64,000 nt of DNA from Syngnathus acus (lineage: Eukaryota > Chordata > Actinopteri > Syngnathiformes > Syngnathidae): positions 27,015,956 through 27,079,955 of the forward strand of contig NC_051095.1 of NCBI RefSeq assembly GCF_901709675.1, written 5' to 3'. The notes under the pieces are model-generated. The model was given only the letters and a program-made list of their open reading frames with translations. It ran no database searches and was not told where the DNA came from. Numbering within the stretch: position 1 is the stretch's first letter; each line of letters opens with the position of its first letter. The translations under genes were made by a program, and so were the position numbers. Below, piece by piece: positions 11,554-23,045 of the stretch.

Positions 11554-12041
11554 TGGAAAAAAAATGAATCCGTTCCAAGCAAAAAAAAAAACTTTTTTAA
11601 GCATTTTTTCATTTGCGCATTTTTGTCCAATCGCGCAACTGCAGCGCACCGCCGAACGCGCAACTACACCGCGCTGGTCGCATTATTGTGACAGAGCCGT
11701 CGCTGAAATTTAGAACATATTTTTAAAGTCCTGATGTACTTTCCAAAATTTAAGTGGACATCAGTGCGCAACCGTTGCGCGCCGCCGACCGCGCAACTGC
11801 ACCGCGCTGGTCGCATTATTTTGACAGAGCGGTCGCTAAAATTTAGAAAATATTTTTAAAGTCCTAAATTAGGACTCCTAATGTACTTTCCAAAATTGAA
11901 GTGGACCTCAGTGCGCAGGGAGCTTAATTTGGTCGGATCGCGCAACCGCAGCGCGCCGGGCGCGCAGTGTCGCATTGCTTTAAGAGCGTCTTTGTGTTTT
12001 AGGATGGCTTTACTGCTCCCACTTGCTTCCTTTAGAGGCAT

Positions 12042-12496
12042 TGTGGTAAATTTTTATTCTGGTATCATGCAATGTATATCTCACTAGTAAGCCAAAGTGT
12101 GACCAGGTCATGTTCGGGTCAGGTTCGTGCGGGATTGTTTGGGGCTTGGTCCAGGAACGTAGACTCATTGGCACCAGACACATCTGGTTTCCATTAACAA
12201 CTGACAAGATGTACACCGTGTAGAGTTGGGGAGGCTGACTGGGGGGTCATTGATCATCCAACACCCCCGTGTGCGCGCACCCGAGTGAAGGGAAGTGCGG
12301 GGGTATACGTTTTAGGGCAAGAGTAGACAAAGGACTCGACATCTTGGCTAGGGCGCGAAACACTTCTCTCTGACATCGGTTGAATAAAATCTTTCCCCAA
12401 TCAGCCGTGTGTGACTGAAGTTTTCCTTCCCCAAGCCAGCCACTTTTTCACCGTTTGTTTGGAAGACCAGCTGACCATCGAAGAGAATTCACCACA
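12042..12496. mobile_element. Solo retroviral LTR
   Basis: The 455 bp start tgtggtaaatt and end aattcaccaca, a TG...CA inverted terminus. A 4-bp duplication gcat flanks it (12038-12041, 12497-12500). The empty site is visible in MITE-Y copy 2 (ggaggcatgattagg at 34930). An AATAAA signal lies near 12385. The insert is best explained by LTR-LTR recombination of an ERV. It does not resemble the LTR at 24729. Confidence 0.85.
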
Positions 12497-12590
12497 GCAT
12501 TATTTGAGTTGATGCAATCCTCAGAGTAACGAGAACGTAATAACGAACAGAGTCAGTTGGCATGCGGGTCCTCTCGGCTCATCTCGCGAG

Positions 12591-12702
12591 GTTTCTATTT
12601 ATTCTATTTATTTATTTTTATTTCATGCACTGATCGGTTGGCACTTTTTAAATTTCGTTGTACATGTGTGACAATGACAATAAAGATCTATTCTATTCTT
12701 GA
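12591..12702 (+). mobile_element. LINE 3' tail fragment
   Basis: Ends in ttcgttgtacatgtgtgac, aatgacaataaag and a TCTAT repeat, the usual 3' end of fish L2-like LINEs. It is absent from MITE-Y copy 2, so it is an insertion. Confidence 0.65.
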
Positions 12703-12821
12703 CAACCGAATTTCGTCCGACATCCGAAGCAAAAAAAATCTCGAATTTTTTGTTCGAATACCGATTTGTTCGAGAGCTGGGACGTTCGAAAACCGAGGCT
12801 CCAGTGTGTATATATATATAG

Positions 12822-12902
12822 TCCGCCCTGAGACTGGAAGGTTGTGGGTTCAAACCCCGGCCGGGTCATACCAAAGTCTATAAAAATGGACCCATTGCCT
12901 TT
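12822..12902 (+). mobile_element. SINE-B head fragment
   Basis: Carries the B box ggttcaaacccc and the following body up to gacccattgcc, then a T-rich run. It matches SINE-B at 7228-7546 in the opposite orientation. Confidence 0.7.
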
Positions 12903-13261
12903 TTTTTTTTTTTTGGGGATTTGGTTCTCAATTTAGGAAGCGCACTATCCGTGCTTCACGGCAAAAGCCAGAGCCAATCACCTGTTATCCAATTTACTCC
13001 CTGCATGTTCATTTTCTTTTGCAATGTAAGGAAAAGACTGAGACACCGAAACAAAATTTAGACTTACACAGGTTGGTTGAGTTCAATCAGAATTCTTGTT
13101 AAGAAAGCTCTGTTTTCAGGAAAGTACAATACAGCGCTGGGCCTTTCGTGCGACCATGCTCAAGAGCAGAAAGTCTCCATTCAGAAAAGGCAACGTTCAA
13201 GGTTCTCTGGTCAGCTTATATTCAGTTGCACATGCCGGTGTGGGCCGAGTTTGATGGGTGA

Positions 13262-13479
13262 TGAGTCAGGGGGTGTGGTAAGTTCGCAGGAGAGTTTGAA
13301 CTCTCTCCCCCCTTCTGCGTAGCGTCCTGTACTTTTGCGCTATATTCTGACTGTCTGCTGTGTGCACACTTGCTCCGTTTTGCTCCTCTTATTTATTGTG
13401 TTATTTGTTTATTTATTATTTATTCATCACTCTTATTATTCATTGTTTGTGCCTTCTTGTTTTTATTTTGTGTTGTTTA
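13262..13479 (+). mobile_element. 3' fragment of the L2-like LINE family seen at 37.2 kb
   Basis: The segment cgtcctgtacttttgcgcta followed by ttctgactgtctgct and tttattattcatc matches the reverse strand of 37340-37530. It is cut off at 13479 by the Gypsy LTR. Confidence 0.7.
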
Positions 13480-14042
13480 TGTCAGGCTTGGAGCAGGGAG
13501 AGGACTCGAACGCAGAATTCCAACAAGAGGTGTTTTATTCTCTTAAGCGGAAGACCGCACAAAAAAAAAGCGCCTCACGACGAGGGACAAAAAGGCAAAA
13601 ACCAAGGCGCCTCAAAAACGAGGAAAAAAGGCTAGGAACAGCAAACAAAAGGCGCCTCAACAATGAGGGAAAACAATGGCATAAACCTAACTAAACCAAA
13701 AAACACCGAGCTCACGCTGGGCAACGGGTATCTTCTATCTATGACTCTCCAGGGATGACTGTGACAAAAGTGATCGCTAGTGTGCATGACGAGGCAAGAC
13801 GCACTGGCACAAGACAAGGGGAAGACGCAGGCTATATACACACACGGAAGGAGGAAGACACAGGTGCAGACAATTAGGGCCAACGACACAGGTGCACACA
13901 GTTGGGATCAGGGAAGTCAAGTGGCCTGACGCGCAGAGGAAGGACCCACGAACTGAAACGAGAGTTACAAAGATAAAACAGGAAGTGATAATACGAAGGA
14001 CAGGACAAGACAAAACAACCCACAAAACACGACAGCATGACA
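13480..14042 (-). repeat. Gypsy 3' LTR
   Basis: On the reverse strand it starts tgtcatgctgtcgtg and ends cctgaca (563 bp). A TATATA box lies at about 13834-13840. It directly follows the polypurine tract gtggggggggttat. Confidence 0.8.
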
Positions 14043-14075
14043 TAACCCCCCCCACTAGGGCCGGATCCCAGACGG

Positions 14076-15560
14076 GTCAGGAGCATCAGGGTGAGCCGCG
14101 TAAAAGTCATCAAGCAGTCCGGGATCCAAGATATAACTTCGCGGCACCTATTGCCGCGCCTCTGGCCCATAACCCTCCCAGTCGACCAGGAACTGCCAGC
14201 CCCGTCCCTTCCTGCGCACGTCCAACAGCTCCTTGACCGTGTAAGCAGGCTCACCCCCCACTGTCCGCGGAGGCGGAGGCAGCGCGGGAGCCGGCACCAT
14301 CCTACTCTCCCTGACCGGCTTAATCTTCCTGACGTGGAAGGTGGGATGCACGGCAAGGGACCGGGGCAGGCGGAGTCGCACAGCGGCCGGACCAACGACT
14401 TTGGAAATGGGGAACGGACCCACAAAACGGGGGGCCAGCTTCCTGGAGCCCACCTGGAGGGGAAGGTCCCGGGCGGACAGCCAGACCCGTTGGCCTCGCG
14501 GGTAGACGGGCGCCGGTCGTCGCCTCCGGTCGGCCATCTTCTTGACTCTATCGCCCTGGCGGACCAGCGTGGCTCGTGCCGCCGCCCAGATGCGACGACA
14601 GTGTCTCACCACGGCGCGCGCCGAGGTAACGGACACCTCTGGCTCACTATCGGGGAAGACCGGGGGCTGGTAGCCAAATACGCACATGAAGGGGGACATC
14701 CCGGTAGCCGTGGTAGGCAGGGAGTTGTGGGCGTATTCCACCCATGTTAGATGCTTGCTCCACGAGGAGGGGTTCTGGGTTACCAGGCAGCGGAGGCCTG
14801 TTTCCAGCTGCTGGTTTATGCGCTCCGCCTGGCCGTTCGCCTCCGGGTGATAGCCCGAAGTGAGGCTCACGGTGGCCCCTATGAGCTTGCAAAACTCCTT
14901 CCAGAACCTGGACACAAATTGGGGACCCCTATCTAAAACGACGTCCCGCGGAAATCCGTGCATTCGGAAAACGTGGTCCATGAGGACATCTGCCGTTCGC
15001 TTAGCTGAAGGCAACTTGGGCAGGGCAATGAAGTGGGCCATCTTGGAGAACCACAGTGAGTATCGTCGTCTTTCCATTTGACACAGGAAGCCCCGTGACA
15101 AAGTCCACCGAGATGTCGGCCCATGGTCGAGAGGGAATGGGGAGGGGTTGCAGCAAACCCACACGGGCGCCGGGGGTGTTCTTATTCCGCGCACAGACGG
15201 GGCAGGCTGCAACGTACTCCCTGACGTCTGCCCCCATGGAGGGCCACCAGAATCTCTGCTGTACTACGTACATGGTTCTTCGCACGCCTGGATGACAGGC
15301 GAGCCGGGAGGTGTGTGCCCAGTGGACAACTTGGGAACGCAGCCTGGGAGGAACAAACAATCGATTCACCGGGCCTCCCCTAGGGGGTGGTTCGTCGCTG
15401 TTGGCCTGCTTCACCAGGCCCTCTATGGGCCAGGTTACGGCTCCCACCACACAGTGAGTGGGGAGAATGGGTTCGGGCTCCTTGGCCACCGGATCTGGAC
15501 TGTAGATGCGCGATAGCGCATCGGGCTTGATGTTTTTGGCCCCCGGTCTGTAAGACAAGG
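14076..15560 (-). pseudogene. Gypsy integrase and chromodomain, frameshifted
   Basis: The upstream part carries the HHCC-like zinc-binding region (HTSRLACHPGVRRT ... CPVCARNK) and the first catalytic Asp in SVDFVTGLP. After a frameshift near 15070-15100 a second frame continues with the second Asp (VVLDRGPQF) and the Glu in [10 protein letters not shown], then the RVWLS C-terminal domain and a chromodomain ([10 protein letters not shown] ... FLVDWEGYG). A further frameshift near 14150 breaks the chromodomain end, where DCLMTF would follow. Integrase would insert the cDNA; the chromodomain would steer it to marked chromatin. All three catalytic acids are visible, but no single frame encodes them. 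Confidence 0.88.
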
Positions 15561-15570
15561 TGAAATTGAA

Positions 15571-16317
15571 TCAGTTAAAGAAAAGGGACCAACGAGCCTG
15601 GGGTGAATTCAGTCTTTTAGCATTCTTGATATACTGTAGGTTCTTGTGGTCAGTCCAAACCAAGAAGGGTTGCTGGGCTCCCTCCAGCCAGTGTCTCCAT
15701 TCTTCGAGGGCCTGTTTTACTGCCAACAATTCTCGATCCCCCACGTCATAATTCTGTTCAGCGGGCGTCAGCCGTCGGGACAGGAATGCGCACGGATGAA
15801 GCTTGTTGTCTGCCTGGGACCTTTGTGACAAGACGGCGCCGATTCCCTGACTGGAGGCGTCAACCTCCACCACGAACTGACGAGATGGGTCGGGCAGTGT
15901 GAGGATCGGGGCGGAGCTGAATCGCTTCTTCAACTCCTGGAAGGCGGCTTCCGCCTTCGCCGTCCAACAGAACGGAACTGTCGGGGAGGTTAGAGCATGC
16001 AGTGGAGCCGCTGTGGCGCTGAAGCCTCTGATGAACCGCCTATAAAAGTTAGCAAAGCCAAGAAATTGCTGCACTTTCTTGCGGCTATCAGGTATAGGCC
16101 ACTGTGTCACCGCGCTTACTTTTGCCGGGTCCATCTGTACTTTACCAGGGGCTATGATGAAGCCAAGGAAAGATATAGTATTGGCGTGGAACTCGCTTTT
16201 TTCGGCTTTTACGTAAAGTTGATGGTCAAGGAGGCGTTGCAGGACCGACTTAACATGAGACTCATGGGTCTCCAAATCCGGTGAATAGATCAGGATATCA
16301 TCCAAATACACAAACAA
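15571..16317 (-). pseudogene. Gypsy RT C-terminal half and RNase H
   Basis: The frame is open for 248 codons. It begins at the RT catalytic YLDDIL box and continues through FLGFIIAPG, the connection region ([14 protein letters not shown]) and RNase H, where [29 protein letters not shown] and VWTDHKNL are seen. The RNase H acids in DAS, E of REL and D of TDH are present. The frame overlaps the preceding RT half by some 20 bp in another frame, so one small indel separates them. It ends near the RWSLFF segment where another shift leads into the integrase part. Confidence 0.88.
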
Positions 16318-17822
16318 AATGATCTAAAAAGTCTCTCAGAACGTCATTAATCATGGCCTGGAAAACAGCGGGCGCATTGGTGAGGCCAAACGGCATTACG
16401 AGGTACTCAAAGTGTCCTCTGGGAGTGTTGAATCCCGTCTTCCATTCATCGCCCTCCCGGATGCGCACGAGGTGGTAGGCGTTACGCAAATCTAGCTTGG
16501 TGAACACCCGAGCTTGCTGCAATTGATCGAATACGGTTAACATGAGTGGAAGGGGATATCGATTCTTAATTGTGACCTGGTTGAGGGGACTGTAGTCTAT
16601 GCAGGGGCGTAGGGTACCGTCTTTTTTGCCCACAAAGAAAAAACCGGCCCCCGCAGGGGATGACGATGGTCTGATCAACCCCGCCTTAAGCGACGTGTCA
16701 ATATAATCATTTAGAGCCTGCTTTTTGGGTCCCGAAAGGGAATAAAGTCTCCCTTTGGGTATAGTAGCGCCGGGCAAAAGCTCTATGGCGCAGTTGTAAG
16801 GACGGTGGGGCGGTAGAGAGCTAGCCTTGACTTTGCTAAATACCTCCGCGGGTTGATGGTAACATACGGGAACTCCGGTCAGATCCGGGGTTTCGGGGTC
16901 TGGGACAGGGGGAACAGAGTCGGGGTTAGAACCTCGTGTAGGGCTTATCGGGGGGTTAGGTTCGATACATGACCCTTGGCAATGGGGTCCCCATCCCCTT
17001 ATCTCCCCGGACTCCCAGTCCATGGTTGGGTTGTGGCGTTTTAGCCAAGGATGCCCGAGGATAAGCGGATTCATGGGGGAGGTTACTACATGCAGTCTTA
17101 CTTTCTCATGATGCTTCCCGAAAGACAGTGAGAGGGGTTCGGTTACATGGGATATATCAAAGAGTGCTTGACCATTGAGCGCCTTGGCCTTCACGGTCGT
17201 GTCTAGCAGTTCGGTCTTTACCCCTAATCTCCGAGCAAAGGCCCAGTCAATCAAACTCTCATCAGCCCCTGAGTCAATTAACACACCAAGTTTGGTGACC
17301 TTTCCTAGGCAGGTAAGTGTGCCGATGGGTAGGGCCCGACCCTTCTGCTGGACAACGGAGAAGGTGCTTACCGTCAGGTTCTTCCTCACCGGGCAGGAGA
17401 GGAGGATATGTCCTTGCTCACCGCAATAGTAGCATCTGCCTTCCTGGCGTCGGCGCTGCCTTTCCTCCTCGCTCAACTTGGCCCGGCCAAGCTGCATAGG
17501 TTCTGTCCCGGGCGGTAGCAGCGCCATGTTCGGCCTTTGGCGGTGCGTCTCGAGTGGTGACGACCCCACCACTGACACGGGGGGGAAGGCGGTCGCGCTC
17601 CGGCTTGCGCGCTGCTTCTTCCAGTCCTGCAATCTGTTGTCCGTGCGGATAGCCAGTGCGATGAGAGCGTCGAGGTCAGCGGGAAGGTCGAGGGGGATGA
17701 GTTGGTCCTGGATGGGTCCGGAAAGGTTTTCTGAAGTTTTCCTGAGCCCATTTGGTGATATCCTTTACACTCAAGTCGGTTTTTAAGGCAGTGCCGTCTG
17801 AGGGATCGAAGGTCACGGTCAT
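16298..17822 (-). pseudogene. Gypsy gag remnant, protease and RT N-terminal half
   Basis: A gag-like ATG lies at 17822 (MTVTFDPSDG), but gag is short and shifted; most of capsid appears deleted. From 17632 one frame runs 444 codons: a CCHC knuckle ([14 protein letters not shown]), an aspartic protease with [11 protein letters not shown], then RT with [22 protein letters not shown] and [14 protein letters not shown]. It ends just before the YLDDIL box, which is in the next frame at 16317. Gag and pol share one frame here, as in many chromoviruses. Confidence 0.85.
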
Positions 17823-17854
17823 TCAGTCTTGGTTTCCGGCCGTGGCGCTTGCAG

Positions 17855-18575
17855 TGATTTCACCAGATTTTCTGAACCTTTTGATGATATTATGGACCGT
17901 AGATGTTGAAATCCCTTAATTCCTTGCAATTTTGCTTCGTTGCAATGTTGTTCTTAAACTGTTCAACTATTTGCTCACGCAGTTGTGGACAAAGTTGTGG
18001 CTGTGGCTCAGGCAGTAGAGTGGGTCATTTAGTAACAGGAGGGTTGGCGGTTCGATCCCAGCTCTGTCAGAGTCCCACGTCGTTGTGTCTTTGGGCAAGA
18101 CACTTCACACACCTTGCCTCCAGGTCGCCATTCTAAATGAGAAATTGTTCTCAATTGGCTTACCTGGTAAAACATTGAATAAAAAAAAAAAAGTGGTGAC
18201 CTCACCCCACCCTTGCTTGTGAATGACTTAGCATGTTTGGGGATGCTCCTTTTATACCAATCATGGTACCTACCTGTTCCCAATTAGCCTGATCACATGT
18301 AGGATGTTCCAAATAGGTGTTTGATGAGCTTTTCTCAGCTTTCTCAATATTTTTTGCCACCTTTCCCAACTTCTATTGGACGTGTTGCAGCCATGAAATT
18401 CTAAGTTAATTATTATTTGGCAAAAAACAATTAAGTTTATCAGTTTGAAAGTTAAATATGTTGTCTTTGTAGTGTATTCAATTGAATATGGGTTGAGAAG
18501 GATTTCCAAATCGTTGTATTTTGTTTTTATTTACATTTTACACAATTTCCCAACTTCAACCGAATCCGGTTTGTA
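17855..18575. mobile_element. Fish DNA-transposon derivative, host of a SINE
   Basis: Starts within a well-known fish repeat (tgatttcaccagattttctg) and ends tcaaccgaatccggtttgta c. I see no transposase. The left end is cut by the Gypsy junction. A SINE inserted near 18000. Confidence 0.6.
18003..18192 (+). mobile_element. SINE-C (tRNA-derived) with poly(A) tail
   Basis: The tRNA-like head has an A box in tggctcaggcagtagagtg and a B box in ggttcgatccc. It ends in a 12-A tail at 18180-18192. Unlike SINE-A it has no ATGG tail. A short acaaagt/aaagt match lies at both edges. Confidence 0.75.
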
Positions 18576-19550
18576 CATGATCCAACTGACTGTTATTGAC
18601 TCACCTAATATGACGAAATGATAACCTCACAAGCGGTATATGCCATTCCCACTTCGACATGTTCTTGGTCCTTTTTATTTTTGGCTGCTATCCATTTGCA
18701 ATGCGTTCTTCTTTTGATAAGTCTGTAAAGTTCTTGCCACTTTGTTTGTCCCACTTGTCACACCCTGGTTGTCTACCATTCTCAAAGTGTGGCTTTTGCG
18801 TTTATGCAAAGTAGCGACATGTTTTCAGTACTGCTAAAGCAGCTTTGTTTACAGTTGCCACAGCACACTGCACACACCGTGGGATGCGTGACATCAATGC
18901 TCTACTGTATAGGAGGGGTAAAAAAAACAAAAAAAACAACGTTCAAGCGTATTTCTGACTGAGAGCCAGTATAAGAACTTTCGAACTGGAATAATATTCA
19001 GAAATTTGTTTTGGTCAGAAACTGAGAACGCCCCGGTTCTGAATGAGCTGCAGCTGTTTGATGTTTTTTTGAGCGAGTTCAGTACTAGATAGAAGAAAAA
19101 GACAACTCATCTTTATCTCTCATGATAAATATTTATTTGTTGCAGGAATCAGTGTGACAAATCACGAAGAAAAAACAGGTACTGAAGTCCACGGAGGCCC
19201 CCTGCACTGGAAAAACAAATTACGTTTTATTTGCTCAGCCCATTGATTATACACCGATGTTGAATGTTCATTTGATCATTTAATGTGTCGTGAATTAATA
19301 CTCTTTTGCAGTGCAGGCATTACCAGGAAACCACATTAGACTATTTTGATTAATATTTTACTAGTCCAATAGTGGCTAAGGGTCTCCACGCTAATCGGAG
19401 TGCCTAATGCGGACACGGACACTCTGTTATTGGGTTACTTTACATGAACAAATGGCAAATTTGAGCAATGCACTGAAGTTCTGAATGGCCGAAATGGAGA
19501 AGATTTTCCTTCATGAACAGAGGTGCATCGAAAATTTTGTCCAAGCATAT
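18576..19550. other. No recognised feature
   Basis: AT-rich DNA with no support for an exon, RNA gene or element boundary. Confidence 0.4.
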
Positions 19551-19672
19551 ACAGTATCTCACAAAAGTGAGTACACCCCTCTCATTTCTGCAATGTTTTA
19601 ATTATATCTTGTCATGGGACAACACTGAAGAAATGACACTGAGACAATGTTAAGTAGTCACTGTAAAGCAGG

Positions 19673-19972
19673 GATGTCAGTCATAGCTTCTTTCGGTGGG
19701 CCATTATGACTGTCAACCCAAATAAATGTATGAGCACCTCATATAAACAGTATAAGCTACAAAACAAACTGACAAATAACTCTTTTTCAAATCAGACGAG
19801 TAGAAAACTAGTCCAATATTAAAAATATATATATATTATTAAAAGTGAGGACAATTTGCAATTCTAGTAATGACACACAAATTTGATGCACAATTTGTCA
19901 TCGCGGGCCACATAAAATGATGTGGCGGGCCGTATCTAGCCCCCGGGTCTTGAGTTTGACAGCAGTGCTGTA
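19673..19972 (-). mobile_element. hAT MITE inside left Tc1 arm
   Basis: Matches the reverse strand of the complete copy at 47625-47954, including 'gggccacataaaatgatgtggcgggcc' type sequence and the end ttgagtttgaca. Part of its left end is deleted. The right Tc1 arm carries another piece of the same MITE at about 20790-20893. Confidence 0.75.
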
Positions 19973-20099
19973 GAGCTTGGATAGCAAAGTAAATGTATTG
20001 TTACTTCAAAGTAACTCAAAATACAACAATGAATGTGTAAAATGCTGGCAACAAAACTGAGTACACCCCAACTGAAAATGTCAAAATTGGACCCAAATG

Positions 20100-20639
20100 T
20101 CAATATTTTGCGTGGGCACTATTATTTTCCAGCACCGCCGTAACCCTTTTAGGCATGGAGTTCACCAGAGCTTCACAGGTTGCCGCTGGAATCCTCTTCC
20201 ACTCTTCCATGATGACATCACGGAGCTGGTGGATGTTGGGGACCTTGCGCTCCTCCACCTTCCGTTTGAGGATGCCCCACAGATGTTCAATAGGGTTTAG
20301 GTCTGGGGACATGCTTGGCCAGTCCATCACCTTCACCCTCAGCTTCTTTAGGAAGGCAGTGGTCATCTTTGAGGTGTGTTTGGGGTCGTTATCGTGTTGG
20401 AATACTGCTCCGCGGCCCAGTTTATGGAGGGAAGGGATCATGCTCTGCTTCAGTATTCCACAGTACATGTTGGCATTCATTGTTCCCTCAATGAACTGTA
20501 GCTCCCCAGTGCCAGCAGCCCTCATACAGCCCCAGACCATGACGCTCCCACCACCATGCTTGACTGTAGGCAAGAAACACTTCTCTTTGTACTCTTCACC
20601 TGGTTGCCGCCACACACGCTGGACACCATCTGAACCCAT
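20100..20639 (-). pseudogene. Tc1 transposase C-terminal half
   Basis: A 179-codon frame starts MGSDGVQRVW, an internal position of Tc1 transposase. It contains VKHGGGSVMVWGCM, the second catalytic Asp in FQHDNDPKHTS and the Glu in PDLNPIEHLWG; spacing fits DD34E. The N-terminal helix-turn-helix domains and first catalytic Asp region are missing, replaced by the inverted duplication to the right. A full protein is usually about 340 residues, so this is half. The residues that remain show no decay, so the rearrangement may be recent. Confidence 0.85.
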
Positions 20640-21009
20640 ATCTATATCCTGAAGACAAGCAGGCTAAGGATATGGGTTACTAGAACCATGTCCTGTGGTC
20701 TGATGAGACCAAGATAAACATATTTGGTTCAGATGGTGTCCAGCGTGTGTGGCGGCAACTGTATATATATGTATTATACTGTATATATGAGGTGCTCATA
20801 CATTTATTTGGGTTGACAGTCATAATGGCCCTCCGAAAGAAGCTATGACTACAATGCGGCCCGCGAAAAAAATTAGTTTGACACCCCTGCTTTACAGTGA
20901 CTACTTAACATTGTCTCAAAGTGTTATTTCTTCAGTGTTGTCCCATGACAAGATATAATTAAAACATTGCAGAAATGAGAGGGGTGTACTCACTTTTGTG
21001 AGATACTGT

Positions 21010-21228
21010 ACTGTATAATCACAATCAATGTCAGTATCATCATAACAAAACAAGATAACAACAAAACATAAGAAAAATATTTACCAGAGATGGGTCAATG
21101 CAAGTTGTTCCTCAGGTTGTACTCAAGTACATCTGTGCTGTGCTGCTTAAAGATCTGGAGATGGAGAGACAATTGTATGAGTTAGAGAAGTGATTTCAAA
21201 CTGGTGGTAAATGCAAAATCTGGGATGC
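21010..21228. other. No recognised feature
   Basis: Short unique-looking spacer between the Tc1 element and a SINE. Confidence 0.4.
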
Positions 21229-21546
21229 TGTTCGGTGGCGCACTGGTTAGCACATTCGCCTCACAGTTCGGAGGGTGTGGGTTTGATTCCACCTCTGGCC
21301 CTCCCTGTGTGAAGTTTGCATGTTCTCCCCGTGCCTGCGTGGGTTTTCTCCGGGCACTCCGATTTCCTCCCACATCCCAAAAACATGCATGGTGGGCTGA
21401 TTGAGCACTCCAAATTGCCCGTAGGTGTGAGTGCGGATGGTTGTTTGTCTCTGTGTGCCCTGCGATTGGCTGGCATCCGGGTCAGGGTGTCCCTCGCCTC
21501 CTGCCCGCGACCCCCGTGGGGACAAGCGGTACAGAAAATGGATGGA
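21229..21546 (+). mobile_element. SINE-A
   Basis: The tRNA-like head ttcggtggcgcactggttag, then a B box (gggtttgattcc) and the body gtttgcatgttctccccgtg are present. The 3' part has lost the 'gctgggataggctcc' block. It ends acaagcggtacagaaaatgg. Confidence 0.85.
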
Positions 21547-22164
21547 AAAAAACACAGCGGCGCCTGGAAAGCGGACTTTAAACCGATGATGATGATATAA
21601 TGAGATATGAACATTTCGGCTTACATAAAGCCTCCCAGAACGTGTCGCGTTTGCCCATGCTGGTGACTGGTGAAAGGAAATAGATGTGACGGGGCACTTG
21701 TGCTGCAGAGAGGCTGCTCATTTCGTGTTCTTATATCAGCCACGGAGAGGTTAATCTAGGGCTGTTTGATTATGGGTAAAAATCATAATTACGATTTTTC
21801 TGATCAATATTCACGATCATTTATACGATTATGTTTTAGAAATTCGAAAAGCATTTATTGAACATGTTTAAAAAAATAATCTCCTGTTAACAGTGTTGGG
21901 AAAGTTCTTTTTCTACACAAACTAGTTCAAAGTTCAGTTCACAAATTTTAAAATGAACTTGTTCGGTTCATAGTTCAGAATTGAAATTTTAAGAACTAAG
22001 TTTAGGGTTCCAAAAATGAAATGTTCATAGATCTTTTCTTCCTCCAATCAATAAAGAAAGGGTGAGTGGGGGGCAAGCTGCTCATCGAGCGACATGAGTT
22101 TTAATCAAATGGCGCGTCTGTCATGGCGCCATGGGACTGTTTGTGACCCTTTTACCCCAATTTA
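21547..22164. other. No recognised feature
   Basis: AT-rich sequence that includes degenerate text similar to old transposon ends (21760-22020). Nothing assignable. Confidence 0.35.
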
Positions 22165-22285
22165 TTTACGGTATTTTCTGCACTATAAGGTGCACTGGAT
22201 TATAAAACCGCACCTTCATTGAATTTTTTATTTTAGAATTGTTTTCATATATAGCGCGCACCGGATTAAAAGGCGCATTGAATAG

Positions 22286-22596
22286 AAAAGTTAAAGTCCC
22301 AATGATCGTCACACACACATCTGGGTGTGGTGAAATTTGTCCTCTGCATTTAACCCATCCCCGTGTGATTTTGATCCATCCCCGAGGGGGGAGGGGAGCA
22401 GTGAGCAGCAGCGGTGCCGCGCTCGGAAATCATTTGGTGATCTAACCCCCCAATTCCAACCCTTAATGCTGAGTGACAAGCAGGGAGGCAATGGGTCCCA
22501 TTTTTATAGTCTTTGGTATGACCCGGCCGGGGTTTGAACCCACAACCTTCCAGTCTCAGGGCGGACACTCTACCACTAGGCCACTGAGTTGCTGCA
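22286..22596 (-). mobile_element. SINE-B
   Basis: Nearly the same as the copy at 7228-7546 across its whole length, again on the reverse strand. It sits in a degraded MITE whose end ttacggtattttctgcact begins at about 22167. Confidence 0.85.
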
Positions 22597-22646
22597 TCAA
22601 ACTGGGGTTGACTAGGGTTGCATTATGCATCCACTAGATGGAGCTG

Positions 22647-22895
22647 GGCGGCTCGGTGGCGCACTGGGTAGCACGTCCGCCTCACAGTTAGGAGGGTGCG
22701 GGTTCGATTCCACCTCCGGCCCTCCCTGTGTGAGTGCGAGTGCGTATGGTTGTCTGTCTCTGTGTGCCCTGCGATTGGCTGGCAACCGGTTCAGGGTGTC
22801 CCCCGCCTACTGCCCGATGACGGCTGGGATAGGCTCCAGCACGCCCGTGACCCCCGTGGGGACTAAGCGGTACAGAAAATGGATGGATGGTTGGA
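22647..22895 (+). mobile_element. SINE-A with 12-bp target duplication
   Basis: Flanked by tagatggagctg at 22635-22646 and 22896-22907. Head, B box (gggttcgattcc), 3' block and ATGG tail are present, but the middle 'gtttgcatgttctcc' part is deleted. Confidence 0.92.
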
Positions 22896-23045
22896 TAGAT
22901 GGAGCTGTGCTAAATGGAATGTCAACCCAGTCAATGAGGTAAAAAAAAAAGTCCAACTCCCATTCTGTATGAAAGTGATACGGTTTGGCTTCTTACTTGG
23001 TCCAGCAACCCCACTCATTTTTGATGGTCTTCTCTTAAAAAAGAA

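Larger units (their letters stand above)
8111..12795. mobile_element. MITE-Y copy 1 (pogo-like), split by three insertions
   Basis: The pieces 8111-8188, 11568-12041, 12497-12590 and 12703-12795 align in order to the undisturbed copy at 34474-35162. The right end (gttcgaaaaccgaggc) is degraded. The insertions are the RTE-like LINE, a solo LTR and a LINE tail. Confidence 0.8.
13480..17853 (-). mobile_element. Decayed Gypsy chromovirus lacking its 5' LTR
   Basis: Read on the reverse strand it has a short gag start, CCHC knuckle, protease, RT-RNase H, integrase with chromodomain, a G-run polypurine tract (14043-14055) and a 3' LTR. The right end stops about 30 bp upstream of the gag ATG, where a MITE begins, so the 5' LTR and primer site are gone. 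Several frameshifts break pol. Domain order and chromodomain place it with fish sushi-ichi-like chromoviruses. Confidence 0.9.
19552..21009. mobile_element. Rearranged Tc1 element with long inverted arms
   Basis: Both ends are inverted copies of tacagtatctcacaaaagtg followed by agtacacccctctc. Homology between the arms extends about 120 bp, then into the same hAT MITE on each side. The transposase gene is half gone and its break is an inverted duplicate (20595-20640 versus 20718-20760). TA borders fit Tc1. Confidence 0.85.

Noticed and set aside
18003-18075. tRNA-like sequence with A and B boxes.
   Set aside because: The head is followed by a SINE body and poly(A) tail, and it cannot form a full cloverleaf with an acceptor stem; not a tRNA gene.
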